64,000 bases of DNA from Adineta steineri. Lineage: Eukaryota > Rotifera > Eurotatoria > Adinetida > Adinetidae. Every line of letters begins with the position of its first letter. The stretch's first letter is position 1. The DNA lies in the NCBI GenBank assembly GCA_905250115.1, contig CAJNOI010000066.1, positions 1 to 64,000 on the forward strand. The letters run 5' to 3'. The translations under genes were made by a program, and so were the position numbers. Below, in pieces: positions 49,131 to 59,702 of this stretch. A model generated the notes under the pieces. The model searched no databases, was not told the origin of the DNA, and saw only the letters and a list, made by a program, of their open reading frames with translations.

Positions 49131-49202
49131 GTGGATGTGAGTATGGATATGAAAGGAGTACAACACCCACGGCTATACCTATACCAACCCACACCCACTT
49201 CT
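49127..49202. repeat. TGTGGG-type palindrome
   Basis: Begins TTGAGGGTGGATGTGAG and ends CCAACCCACACCCACTTC. It abuts the 260-bp repeat. Confidence 0.65.
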
Positions 49203-49438
49203 CTTTTTTTCTTCTACTAAAGTCCAACAAAAGATGAAGAATTTAACATTTACACGAATTTTATTAAATAAAATTTTCAAGATAAAAACAAAAAGATTTT
49301 TCTTCGTTTTATTCTTATCAAAAATTGATTCGATTTTTACACTGATTTTTAGCAATAAAACTTTACGTCTTTTTATCTTTATTTTTCCATATTTTATTTA
49401 ACAAATTTCTTTTCTTTTTTTTAAATTCTAAGTTTTAT

Positions 49439-51384
49439 TCACAAAATTATTTCAAATTTTTCAATTCGATGATTCAGACAATCAGCTACATAAAGATTTC
49501 CTTCATCATCAAAGGATAAACCCATGGGACTATTTAATTGATTTGATTGGTTTTTATAATCATTTCCACCAACAACAACTTCACCTTCTTCCTTTCCTTC
49601 ACACCAACGCATTACTCGATTATTCCCATAATCTGCTACATAGATTTGACCTAAATGATCAACAATGAGTCCTTGAGGATAAGACAGTTGATTAAGATTT
49701 CCTCCTTGACCATTTCCTCCAGCCACAATTATTCCTTCTTTCGCATCTTTCCTCCATTTCATTACATGATGATTCTGTCTATCTGATACATAAATAGATT
49801 GATATTCATCAACAAAGATAAAAGTAGGACTATTGAGTTGATTCAGTTGATTTCCTTGTCCATTTCCACCTGCCACTACAATTTCTTGATTGTTATATTC
49901 TCCCATTTTCCATCGTCTCACTTCATTTTTTTTATAATCAGAAGCATAAAGAAATCCATGTTTATCCATTGTCAAGCCATGACAGTGAATATTCTCAATG
50001 AGAATTTCTTGATATTGATTCAACCACTGAATTACTCGTCTGTTTCTACAATCAGCAATGATGATCGAATGATTATGTTGATCAACAATCATATCCGTTG
50101 GATAATTCAACTGATCCATTCCATTTCCTTGTCCATTTCTACCTGCAATGATTTGCCCTTCTTTTGCATTATATTTCCATTCAACAATACGATTATTCCG
50201 AGTATCAGCAATGAAAATACTTTTGTTTTTATCAATAAAGATTCGTTCAGGGCGGTTGAGTTGATTTAATTCTTGTCCTGGTCCATTTCTACCAGCCACA
50301 GTAATGGCATTTTGTTTCCATTTATTGAATTTTGATACTAGAAAATAATGAAAATAAAAGATTTTTATGTTGAATTTTGCAGGATTTTACTGAAAAAGAA
50401 ACAAATCACTCAAAATTTTTCATTTAGATAATAAATGAAAATTTTTTTTGTTGATTTATTTGTTATTAAACAATAATTTGAGAAAGGGAATTGTTTTAGA
50501 AAATTTGCGAACAAAAAAATACAAATAAATTTGATAGTGAACAAACGAAAATAATTTGAATTGAATGATTTATATAAAAATGAAATTAATTACTGGATAT
50601 TTGAAATATTTAAATGAAAATAATTTTTTTATTATTTTAAAAAAATAAAGTAGTAAAAGACGACTAATAAAACAAATTATTCGACTGAACTCGAATAAAC
50701 CAATCGAAATCAAACAAGATGAAAAAGAAGAATTAAACAATATGATAAAGATTTCTAAAATAATCTTGAGAGTGTAAGTGTGGGTGGATGCAGTTATTCG
50801 ATTTCATTCACACCCACACCCACCCTCAAGATTTTTTCTTTTAGAAAATAATTCCTTGAAAACTTACTTTTCGATGAAATAATTGAAATTTCATTGATAA
50901 ATGATTGTGAATCTTGCTGAATGGAAATATTTGATGAGTTATTTAATTTTTGTGTAATTTCTATTAATTGATTTTTTAAATAGTTTAAATTAATTTCATT
51001 AAATTCATTTTCGTTATAAATTTGTTTTATTTGTTCAGATAAATCATTAAATTCCATTTCAATATCTTTTATAAATCTTTGTGAAGAATTGATAAGAAGT
51101 TCTCTGCATTCTTGTGCTTTTTGTTGAATTTTCTCAATTGAATTTATTTCCCATTGATTAATTTGTTTTATTAATGAATGATTATACAGATTCTCTTTTT
51201 GTTCATTAATTGTTTGTTTAAATTGATCATAATCATTAATAATATGATTTAATTCTTCATTCAACATTTGTTGATGTTCTGTTAAATGCATTAAACAAAA
51301 TCTTTTTAAACATCCTTCACAAGAATATGTTATTTTTTCTTTATTACATGCAAAACATTGTGTTTTGTTGTTTGCCATTGCCAT
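49439..51384 (-). CDS. B-box, coiled-coil, NHL protein (TRIM-NHL-like without RING)
   Basis: Exon 1 is 51384-50868 and exon 2 is 50337-49439. They are joined in phase 1 across a 530-nt intron, giving 471 residues. Residues about 9-35 are a B-box-like zinc site (CFACNKEKITYSCEGCLKRF, then CLMHLTEH). Residues about 40-160 are a long coiled coil rich in Glu, Lys and Gln. Exon 2 encodes about six NHL repeats: GRNGQGNGMDQLNYP, SIFIADTRNNRIVEWKYNA, IYVADYGNNRVMRWCEG, and a closing ADCLNHRIEKFEI. This is the TRIM2/3/71 layout without RING, so a scaffold or RNA/protein-binding role is more likely than ubiquitin ligation. The NHL exon is the third copy of the module in 11 kb. Confidence 0.75.
50762..50834. 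repeat. TGTGGG palindrome in the intron before the NHL exon
   Basis: Begins CTTGAGAGTGTAAGTGTGGG, has a short loop, and ends CACACCCACACCCACCCTCAAG-like. It lies inside intron 50338-50867 of the B-box-NHL gene. Confidence 0.75.
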
Positions 51385-52721
51385 GTCTTTGAATAGAAAT
51401 CTACAGAAGAAATGAATATCTCCTTATCTACGTTTATAGTTATAAACGTAATAGTCCAATAACAATAAAAGCATTGCCTGGTAGTAGAAGAAACCAAAAA
51501 AAGAATTTTTTTTATGACAAAATCTCGCTGATAAAACTGATGTAATATCTAAGATGGTTAAATAAAAGTTGGAAATCGATTTCGTTTTTAATGTCAGATA
51601 AAAATTCAAATGATTTTTATTATATTTATTCAATGAAAGAATGTTTTAATGTAAATTTGGATGTACGTAAAGATTAAACATAGATCTGCACCTACAATTT
51701 TATTCTATAGATGAATGATATATCAGTCTCTCATCCATTCAAATGCAATTTCATGTTCACATTCATCATCATCTTCGTTTTCAAAATAGTTATTGTGTGA
51801 TAATCTATTTTGTTTATTTCCATATTATTTCAAAAAATAAACCCACCAGAATGAAACTATTTAAAAAATTGAATTTCTAAACTTGTCATGTTTTGTAATT
51901 ACTTCGATATAAATAAGAATTTCACAGGTCTCACGTTGAATTTCTTTTGTGTTGATTAATTTTTTCTAACTGTTTTGAAAAAGGAATCTAACGAAAAAGC
52001 ATTTTTCTATTTGATCAAATGGATTTTTAGTGTTTCATAATGAGACAACATTGAAAAAACTGAAAAGTAAATAAAACGGAGAAAATAAAATTTTCGAAAG
52101 TTGAAAATAATTTCAACGTGCTCTCCAATTTTTTTTCTCTACGTCTAGTATTATTTCACTTTGCTATTGCGCTTGCTTTTCTCCTTTTGCTACTGAACAA
52201 CTTCTGCACTGTTACGATCTAGTGGTCATCAGTTTATCCAGAAAAGAAAAAACTTTCGACTAAAAATAAATGTTGTGAAGCACACATAAAAAAATGTGAG
52301 TGTCAGTTATAAGTTCTGGTTTTGCGTGTGTATGGATGGATGGATGAATGAATAAAATCTGCAATATTATTCGCACCCATTGGGTGTGTTACTTCCTCTT
52401 TATTTTCAAAATAAAGATTACAAAATAAAGTAAATCTTTATATGTATGAAATAAAGAATTAAGATATATTTTTTCATGCAATAAATACATACGCAAATAT
52501 CCTGAATAACAACAAAATACATTTATTAACGCTCTTTCTTATCATCATCATCATTTCCATATGACATGTCATCAGAAAAAGGACACACAAGAAACGATAT
52601 ATACGGAAAGTGTGATTCCATATTATTGTTGACTATATAATATCATAATTTTTTTGAGCTACTCTAAGAGAATAAAGATAAAGTAACACCCTTACTCGCC
52701 AGTGACGGCGTAAAGGAGAAA
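51385..52721. other. Intergenic, nothing recognised
   Basis: 1.3 kb with no coding signal. A weak G-rich/C-rich pair lies at about 52328-52392. This is the upstream region of the B-box-NHL gene. Confidence 0.5.
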
Positions 52722-52980
52722 AAACATACAAAAAAAAACGTTAGTGATGGTGTAACTTACTTTGAAAAGACTGAATATCTATCCTCGCGTGTGAGTGAGT
52801 CGTTCTTTTTTTTTCATCGTTCCGTCAGCGATACGCGGCAGAACGAGAGAACTCTCTCTATTGCTTTTTCTATTCCTTTCATATCACGCACCCACTAACA
52901 ACTACCAAAAGCAAAAAAAAACAGGGGACAAACTTCCATTGAAAAATCAAATCGTTGAAGTAATTTTTATCAAATCGTCA
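52722..52980. repeat. Copy 2 of the 260-bp direct repeat
   Basis: Partner of 48869-49130. It is followed by a short ATG-led frame (MASTDVQTEEISPLEQHYWY), then a TGTGGG-type arm at 53046 with the loop motif TAAGAACACAGCA. The two copies flank the B-box-NHL gene. Confidence 0.8.
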
Positions 52981-53045
52981 TGGCAAGCACAGATGTTCAA
53001 ACAGAAGAGATATCTCCACTGGAACAACATTATTGGTATATTTCT

Positions 53046-53093
53046 TGAGGGTGAGTATCGGTAAAATAAGAACACAGCACCCACCCTCTATAT
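53046..53093. repeat. TGTGGG-type palindrome with conserved loop
   Basis: CTTGAGGGTGAGTATCGGTA, loop AAATAAGAACACAGCA, right arm CCCACCCTCTA. The arms are short, but the loop matches 26826 and 40003. Confidence 0.65.
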
Positions 53094-53099
53094 ACCTCC

Positions 53100-54182
53100 A
53101 TTCGGTATGAGTCTACAAACTAAGTCCATATTTTACCGTAGAATAACAGAGTATGAATACTGTAAATTTTTCACTTTTGATAATTTTAGACCTTCGATGA
53201 TAAGGCATCTCTTTTTTTAACACATTCAGTACGATTCGATTTTCCTAAATAGCAGCTCTACACACCACTCACTTCTTTTCTGTCTTTCTAGTGCTATTAA
53301 TAATCGAACGAATGTGAAAAAGAACTTACCGCTAAACTAACCTACAACATCATCGACTAATGCATACATTAGTGTGCTTCACTGTCGATAGAAATAAAAA
53401 GTAATTCACGAGGGACGCTTTTCAGGTAACGCCTTTCGTTTTTATTCACTCGTATCGCATTCGATCGAGTATATTGACATAACAAAAGCCTAAAACGATT
53501 TCTTTCTATGACTCTTTCTTTAAAAACTATTGCTGTTTTATTAAATTTTCCACCCATTCCAAGCTATTTATTGAAAAAATCAAATTATAAAGTTTCGGCC
53601 TTAAATTTTACCCGTAGATAAATTTTAGTTAAAAATAATGGTCCTTTCTCTAGATATTGCATCTTCAAGTGAGCTCAGTTTTTGTGATCAGTCTGTTGCA
53701 AGCGACTATATTTTAATAATTCATTATTTCGAGAAAGGGACATTCTAAGATTCATTAAACCTACCTATGAACACAATTTTTCGTTAAATACCTAGGAACG
53801 GATCGAAAATTCAATAAAATGGCTATAGCTTTTGTAGAAAGGGACATGGGGAGAAATCGTTTTAGAATTTTGACTATCTCAATACACTCGATCGAATGAG
53901 ATACGAATAAACTACAATAGAGGGTGTCACTCTGAGAGGTTCCCTTGTCAGTGCGTGCGTATATTATATTTTATCGTAGATATATATCTGAACTCGCTTA
54001 TACAAACGAGACCGATCCATATGAATTTTGTTAAAAATTTCTCGTGGACTGTATAAACAGATTTAGCATGTTTTACCTTTTAATTCCAGAGGGATTGCGT
54101 TAACAGCTTTTTTATATAAACTGATTGAAAAAATTAATAGCAGATACAATCAAGACTATTATTTATATATTATAGATATATT
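53100..54182. other. Intergenic, nothing recognised
   Basis: No coding signal. A TATA-like TTATATATTATAG lies at about 54163-54175, just before the ATG at 54183, so the leader of the ART-TPR gene would have to start further upstream or be very short. Confidence 0.4.
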
Positions 54183-56474
54183 ATGGACAAGTCCAAACGA
54201 TCTCGACGACTTTATGGTGGCACAGTTCAAAACTTCCTTGTGATCTGGCTGGATGAGAATATCAACGAAAAGAAAAACACTGATTGTCAAAATGCAATTG
54301 TTAAACTACGAGAAGTGGTGAATGCAGTAAATACATTCACTAATATCGAAGAATGCGTTACTTTTATTACTGATATCAAGGTTGAAAAGGTCTTTATAAT
54401 TTCATCGGATACACTTTGTCAAACAACAGTTCCAATGATCCATGATATGGCACAGGTTAATACTATATATATTTGTTCTGGGAATAAATCTCGACATGAA
54501 CAATGGATAAAACAATGGCCTAAAATAAAAGGTATCTTCACAGACATTCAATCCATTTGTGAAGCACTGAAAAATGCTGTTCATAAATGCGATCGAAACA
54601 CTATCTCGATGGGCTTTGTGCCCATGAATGTTGACACAACAACTAAAAGTCTTGATCAACTCGATCAATCTTTCATGTATACACAAATATTAAAGGAAAT
54701 TCTCTTAACTATTGATTTTCAAAGAGAACATTTTCAAGTATTTATTACATACTGTCGTGAACAGTTTGTTGGCAATCCAGCGGAACTTCGTCATGTCGAT
54801 AAACTCGAAAATGAATATCATCAACATACGCCGATCTGGTGGTATACAAACTTGTATTTTCTCTATTCTATGCTCAATCGAGCTTTACGACTAATGGATA
54901 TCGATCTTATCATCAAATTAGGCTTTTTTCTGTCTGATCTTCATCAACACATCGCTCGCCTTCACTCGGAGCAAACTCATTCCGACACGCTCACTGTCTT
55001 TCGTGGTCAAGGTTTGTCTCAGACAGACTTTAACCAAGTGACAAAGACACAAGGTGGTTTATTATCGTTTAATAGCTTTTTATCGACCAGTCTTGACCGA
55101 AGAGTTTCTCTTGCTTTCGCTGAAAGTAATATAGATAATCCATATTTAATAGGTACTCTCTTTCAAATAAGTATTAATTCATCGACTTCATCAACTCCAT
55201 TCGCCAATGTTCGTAATATTAGCTATTATCAAGACGAAGAGGAATTTCTCTTTTCAATGCATTCTATATTTCGTATTGGAGAAATCAAACAGATCGATGG
55301 CAATAATCGGCTTTGGCAAGTGGAGTTGACTTTGACAGGGGATCATGATCCACAACTGCACATATTAACTCAACAGATACGAGCAGAAACATCTCCACAT
55401 GAGATTGGATGGAAGCGATTAGGTCAATTATTGATTAAACTTGGACAGTTTGACAAAGCACAGCAAGTCTATGATGTACTGCTTGTTAAGACATCAGATC
55501 ATCGAGAGAGAGCCAACATTTATCATCATCTCGGAACGATCAAGAAAGGTCAAGGAGAATATGCAAAAGCAATGATGTATGCTGAAAAATCACTGAAAAT
55601 CAACCAAAAATCTCTTCCTCCCGATCATCCCGACTCGGCTGTTTCTTACTACATCATCGGTTCAGCGTACCATAAAATGAGCGAGTACTCGAAAGCACTT
55701 TCATCTCATGAAAAAGCACTTGAAATTCGACAAAAAATCCTTTCTCCAAACCATCATGATTTGGCTACTTCTCACGAACGCATTGGTAATGTTTATTTTC
55801 GCATGGACGAGTACTTAAAAGCACTTTCATATTATGAAAAAGCACTTGAAATTCGTCAAAAAACTCTTCCTCTCAATCATCCTGATTTGTCTGCTTCTTA
55901 CAACAACATCGGTCGGGTGTATTATTGCATAGATGAGTACTCAAAAGCACTTTCATATTACGAAAAAGCATTTGAAATTCGACAAAAAACTCTTCCTTTA
56001 AATCATCCTCATTTGGCTATGTCTTATAACAATTTCGGTGAAGTGTATATCAAAATGAGTGACTACGAAAAAGCTCTTTCGTATCATGAAAGAGCATTTA
56101 AAATCAGGCAAGAAACTCTTTCTCCAAATCATCCTGATTTAGCAAAATCTTACAGCAATATCGGTAATGTGTATTATCGCATGAGTAAGTATTCGAAAGC
56201 ATTTTCGTATCATGAAAGGGCACTTGAAATCAGGCAAAAAGCGCTCCCTGAAAATCATTCTGATGTGGCTCTTTCATACAACAATATCGGTTTAGTGTAC
56301 GACGACATGCACGAATATTCGAAAGCCTTCTCATATTATTCACAGGCTGTTGAGATTGGAGAATGTTCATTACCCGAGAATCATACTCTTCTCCAAGAAT
56401 GGAAAAGAAACCTTGAAAATGTCAAAAAGAAATTGCAGGTGATTTTTGTTTTTGAAAATAAACAAATAATTTGA
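54183..56474 (+). CDS. ADP-ribosyltransferase with kinesin-light-chain-type TPRs
   Basis: Single exon, 763 residues. About 15-140 form the receiver-like module (NFLVIWLDENIN, VFIISSDTL, VPMIHDMAQV). About 200-390 form an arginine-type ART domain with Arg274 (VFRGQ), STS at 301-303 and the ExE pair Glu352/Glu354 (QDEEEFLF). From about 410 to 745 run TPRs, the last seven or so being 42-residue units of the form YxxALxxxEKALEIRQKxLPxNHPD, as in kinesin light chain. It should modify arginine residues with ADP-ribose from NAD+, with the TPRs choosing the target. There is no signal peptide. The last repeats are very alike, showing recent unit duplication. A possible donor (CAG/GTGATT) just before the stop could extend the gene. 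Confidence 0.88.
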   Translation: MDKSKRSRRLYGGTVQNFLVIWLDENINEKKNTDCQNAIVKLREVVNAVNTFTNIEECVTFITDIKVEKVFIISSDTLCQTTVPMIHDMAQVNTIYICSGNKSRHEQWIKQWPKIKGIFTDIQSICEALKNAVHKCDRNTISMGFVPMNVDTTTKSLDQLDQSFMYTQILKEILLTIDFQREHFQVFITYCREQFVGNPAELRHVDKLENEYHQHTPIWWYTNLYFLYSMLNRALRLMDIDLIIKLGFFLSDLHQHIARLHSEQTHSDTLTVFRGQGLSQTDFNQVTKTQGGLLSFNSFLSTSLDRRVSLAFAESNIDNPYLIGTLFQISINSSTSSTPFANVRNISYYQDEEEFLFSMHSIFRIGEIKQIDGNNRLWQVELTLTGDHDPQLHILTQQIRAETSPHEIGWKRLGQLLIKLGQFDKAQQVYDVLLVKTSDHRERANIYHHLGTIKKGQGEYAKAMMYAEKSLKINQKSLPPDHPDSAVSYYIIGSAYHKMSEYSKALSSHEKALEIRQKILSPNHHDLATSHERIGNVYFRMDEYLKALSYYEKALEIRQKTLPLNHPDLSASYNNIGRVYYCIDEYSKALSYYEKAFEIRQKTLPLNHPHLAMSYNNFGEVYIKMSDYEKALSYHERAFKIRQETLSPNHPDLAKSYSNIGNVYYRMSKYSKAFSYHERALEIRQKALPENHSDVALSYNNIGLVYDDMHEYSKAFSYYSQAVEIGECSLPENHTLLQEWKRNLENVKKKLQVIFVFENKQII

Positions 56475-56504
56475 ATAGAAAGAGTACATGCGTGTGCACA
56501 GAGA

Positions 56505-57020
56505 GACTCTGTTTTTGATGCGTGGATGTATGAGTATATAGTATATGATATCAGCACTACGCCAACATTCACACGCACTCTCAAGGTCAATTCTGTGTTA
56601 TTAGAAGGTATATTCTCGTCTCCTTTTATCTAATTCCATTCTATCACTCTTACACTAATTCTGTTGGTTCACTTCAATCTTTGATATTTAAAGCTCACAA
56701 GCAACTCCAAATGTCGCTTGACCGAGCACCTAACTTTTATTCGTTGAGAGTTAGTTGTAGGACGCTGCTAACTTCATAACTGACACTGCTGAAAATCAGT
56801 AGCGTATTAATACATTGCTTTGATCTACTTCAATACACTAAACATAACGGCTGGAATTACTGTAATGATCAACAGTGTATTGCATTACGTAATTCTCTAT
56901 TAGGCATTCAGGGTGGGTGTGGGTGTGCATGTATCTTCTCTTAGCTCACATGTGTGCGTGATGTGGGTATGTATATTCAGAAACGTTCTTTCTTCGTCCA
57001 ATTGCCCACATCCTCCAAGA
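56505..57020. repeat. Two TGTGGG-type palindromes after the ART-TPR gene
   Basis: The first, about 56511-56585, has diverged arms (GATGCGTGGATGTATGAG, ending in ACACGCACTCTCAAGG). The second, about 56908-57018, begins TCAGGGTGGGTGTGGGTGTG and ends GCCCACATCCTCCAAG. No gene lies between them. Confidence 0.55.
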
Positions 57021-57081
57021 TTTTGTATTTTTCTCCAGGAGAATTTAAAAGAGTCATGAAGAATTCGAGGACATCTACTGT

Positions 57082-57694
57082 AATTCAGGGAGAATGCATC
57101 CTATTCCGCGATGTTGAACATTGGAGGAATCAGTTCCGCACCGGAATTGATTCCGTCCAATTCCGGGAACTCGATCGACACACAACATAAGACACCCAGT
57201 CGAGATTGATCGAGTTCGACCGATTCCGGAATTGCACGGAATTCCTACCGATTCCGGAATTGCGGGAATCGGTTCCGATTCCGGAATTCCGTACCGGAAT
57301 CCCGTACCGGAATCACACCATGCACCTCACCCACATCTGTTGTGTTGTGTTGATAAGTTATCCCGTTTGGATACGATCTAATTCCGTTACGGAATTCCGG
57401 GAATTGCATCAAGACGGAATTGAGTGGAATTGGACGGAATTCCTACCGATTCCCACCAATTCCGGAATTGCGTGAACTACTTCTAATTACGGAATTACAC
57501 GGAATTCCTATCAATTCCGGAATTATACGGAATTCCTACCAATTCCGGAATTGGACGGAACTCGATCAGTTTTCGAGTGGGTATCGGATATTATGTGTCG
57601 ATCGAGTTCCCGGAATTGAACGGAATCGATTCCGCAGCGGAACTGGTTCCTGAAATGTTCAACATTGCGGAATAGGATGACTGCTCAATTCAGG
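57082..57694. mobile_element. 597-bp hAT-like MITE with 8-bp target duplications
   Basis: AATTCAGG is repeated exactly at 57082-57089 and 57687-57694. Between them the ends are inverted repeats: GAGAATGCATCCTATTCCGC at 57090, and the inverted right end GAGCAGTCATCCTATTCCGC. The match continues for about 120 bp (TGTTGAACATT, CCAATTCCGGGAACTCGATC). The interior is an array of CGGAATTCC-type self-palindromes in varied spacing. There is no transposase. An 8-bp duplication fits the hAT superfamily. The frames at 56954-57653 are repeat artefacts. Confidence 0.88.
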
Positions 57695-58371
57695 ATTATA
57701 GAAGTCGTACATTTCTTTCTTCTATGAACAATAGTACGGATAAAAAAGGAATTAGGATGTGGATCAGTAACTGCAATGATCATGATTGAGTCCTTGTTCT
57801 AAGAATGTATCAGATGAGTGAACAATTCAATTGGTTACAGGTAAGTATCATTTTGGACCTTCACCTACATTCTCACCCACACCTACCTTCAAGTTTCTAG
57901 TTTTGATTTTATCTCCATAATTTATATGGAATTTTCTTGCGAACGCAAATAGTACATTCAAATCAGTCCGATATATGAGAATCATAATAATAAGGATGGG
58001 TGTGAGTTTAGATTCTTCTTTTAATTTCGCACATCAACCTACACCCTCAAGATTGAAAAACTAGTAAACATATTCTTATCTTTGTTCGATATAAAATAAA
58101 TTTAATAAACAGATGAAATACAATAAAGGATATTTATGAAGAAATGTTCAAGGATTATTTGTATCAATGATTTAATTCGTACATAAAAATACACGATTTA
58201 CACAGCAAGAACACATTCTCATACAAACACTGTTTACCAACTATGGTATGTATAAATGAACATGTATCTATCGATTCCTTTAATGTCTAAATTTTTATTT
58301 TGTCAATAATGCAATGTGAATGGGAACACAATGTACACAGTCTTGTCATCTTGATAGCCGAGTGTTCTTTT
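57695..58371. other. Intergenic with two TGTGGG-type repeats
   Basis: Repeats lie at about 57859-57898 (C-rich arm only, CACCCACACCTACCTTCAAG) and 57994-58052 (GGATGGGTGTGAG, ending in CCTACACCCTCAAG). No gene is supported. Confidence 0.5.
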
Positions 58372-59702
58372 CTAAGGATATCTTGCAAATACAGTACCAC
58401 CATTGGCGGTGCCATTGTTGGGAGCTGTTGTCTTCAGATAGCAGTTACTATTACCGAGAACGAACGTGAAGCTTCCGCAAGCGGCGTTGGAGAGACACAG
58501 TGCACAGCAAGTTGTCCAATTCGTGCTAACCTGGAAGCTGAGATTACAACAAGATAAGTCACCGTTGATTATCGTAGTCATGTTTCCACACGTATAAGGA
58601 TCTATGTAGAAAATCAAATTATACATTGTCTTGATCTTTTACTCGTGATCATTGATGATGTATAGCACAAAATCAAGAACGAGAATGCATACTAAACTTA
58701 CTCGGTGTTGTACTTGCGGTCGTGCTTGTGCTCGTGCTTGTGCTAGTGCTAGTGCTTGTACTCGTGCTCGTGCTTGTGCTAGTGCTCGTGCTCGTGCTTG
58801 TGCTAGTGCTAGTGCTTGTGCTCGTGCTTGTGCTAGTGCTCGTGCTAGTGCTCGTGCTTGTGCTTGTGCTTGTGGTGGAGCTGGTAGAAGTCGTATCAGA
58901 AGTTGAAGTTGTCGAGGTCGTGTCCGAAGTTGAGGTGAACGGTTTGGTGCTCATGGTCGACGTTGAAATGGTTGAGGTTGTCGGGAAATTTGTAGAAGCT
59001 GTAAATTAACGAACAAAGCCTTGAAGATTAGGAGAAAATCGAAATTCTCAGCACACAAAAAGTATGACTTGTGAACTTGATAGGAAAACAATAAAAATTG
59101 TTGCATATTTGGGAATTTTCTCAGTATGAATATACTTTTAAAATAAGTATCTCAAGATTCTGTGAAAAGCAAGTTATACATAGTTTCCAAATATTTAGCT
59201 AAAACTAGAGCATAGTGTTTAGATTAATTACGAACCTGTGATAGCTAACGTTGTACTATTACTTGTCATGTCATCGGTTGCATTCTTATGCTGTTGTAGC
59301 GTAATCAAACCCACACACACACCCGTCAAAGCACCAAGTATACAAGCGCCAAGAATGAACAACGTGATTCGACGTTTTTTTGATAGAGATTGTCTTTTTC
59401 TAACATTAATAAAATCACATAATACAGCGGATAGGTATTGAAAAAAAGAAGAGAAACTTACATCGATACCAGTTTCTTGGACGGTATACAATGAAGCCGT
59501 TTCATGCTCAAGTGAATCCGTTTTGGAGAAAGAGCCTGCAAGACTTACAATCAATATCTGTAAATATGTTAGGTACTATAAGACATACTTCTCTATTAGT
59601 TTGATTTATTGTCATGTTCGTTGTTTCGGACTGATTTGAGATACTGCTACCTATTCGGTGGACTTTTGAAAATGCAAGTGATGTCTTATGACATCTCTTC
59701 AT
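58372..59702 (-). CDS. Type II membrane protein with Ser/Thr stalk and PAN/Apple domain
   Basis: Minus-strand exons 59702-59589, 59557-59236, 58998-58702 and 58601-58372 give 320 residues in one frame. The cytosolic N terminus (about 105 residues) ends in a basic cluster (RKRQSLSKKRR). One membrane helix follows (ITLFILGACILGALTGVCVG). Outside lies a stalk of alternating Ser and Thr (about 160-240). The C-terminal domain has six cysteines with YTCGNM, TCCALC, AACGSFTF and NCYLKTT, typical of PAN/Apple domains that bind proteins or sugars. It should be displayed at the cell surface. The first intron would be only 31 nt, so the 5' end is uncertain; reading the frame from a start inside exon 2 is the alternative. 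The upstream region (59703-60170) has a TGTGGG palindrome at about 59995-60048. Confidence 0.7.
58722..58872. repeat. Hexanucleotide minisatellite coding the Ser-Thr stalk
   Basis: About 25 units of GCTCGTGCTTGT/GCTAGT type. On the minus strand they read as alternating Ser (AGC) and Thr (ACG/ACA/ACT) codons. Third positions vary between units while the dipeptide stays constant. The Leu-Val and Ala-Cys frames on the plus strand are by-products. Confidence 0.8.

Noticed and set aside
49439-51384. RING-type TRIM ubiquitin ligase
   Set aside because: Only a B-box-like zinc site precedes the coiled coil. No RING cysteine/histidine pattern is present in exon 1 and no upstream exon was seen.
56954-57653. 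Three overlapping plus-strand frames in the CGGAATTCC region
   Set aside because: They translate the palindromic array of the MITE; the residue patterns simply follow the repeat unit.
58652-59009. Long plus-strand frames rich in Leu-Val or Ala-Cys
   Set aside because: They are the reverse frames of the hexanucleotide repeat that codes the Ser-Thr stalk of the minus-strand PAN protein. They have no start context or domain.
59400-59461. A 62-nt intron between the two halves of exon 2 of the PAN-domain gene
   Set aside because: GT and AG borders exist, but splicing would shift the frame before the membrane helix. Reading through keeps it.
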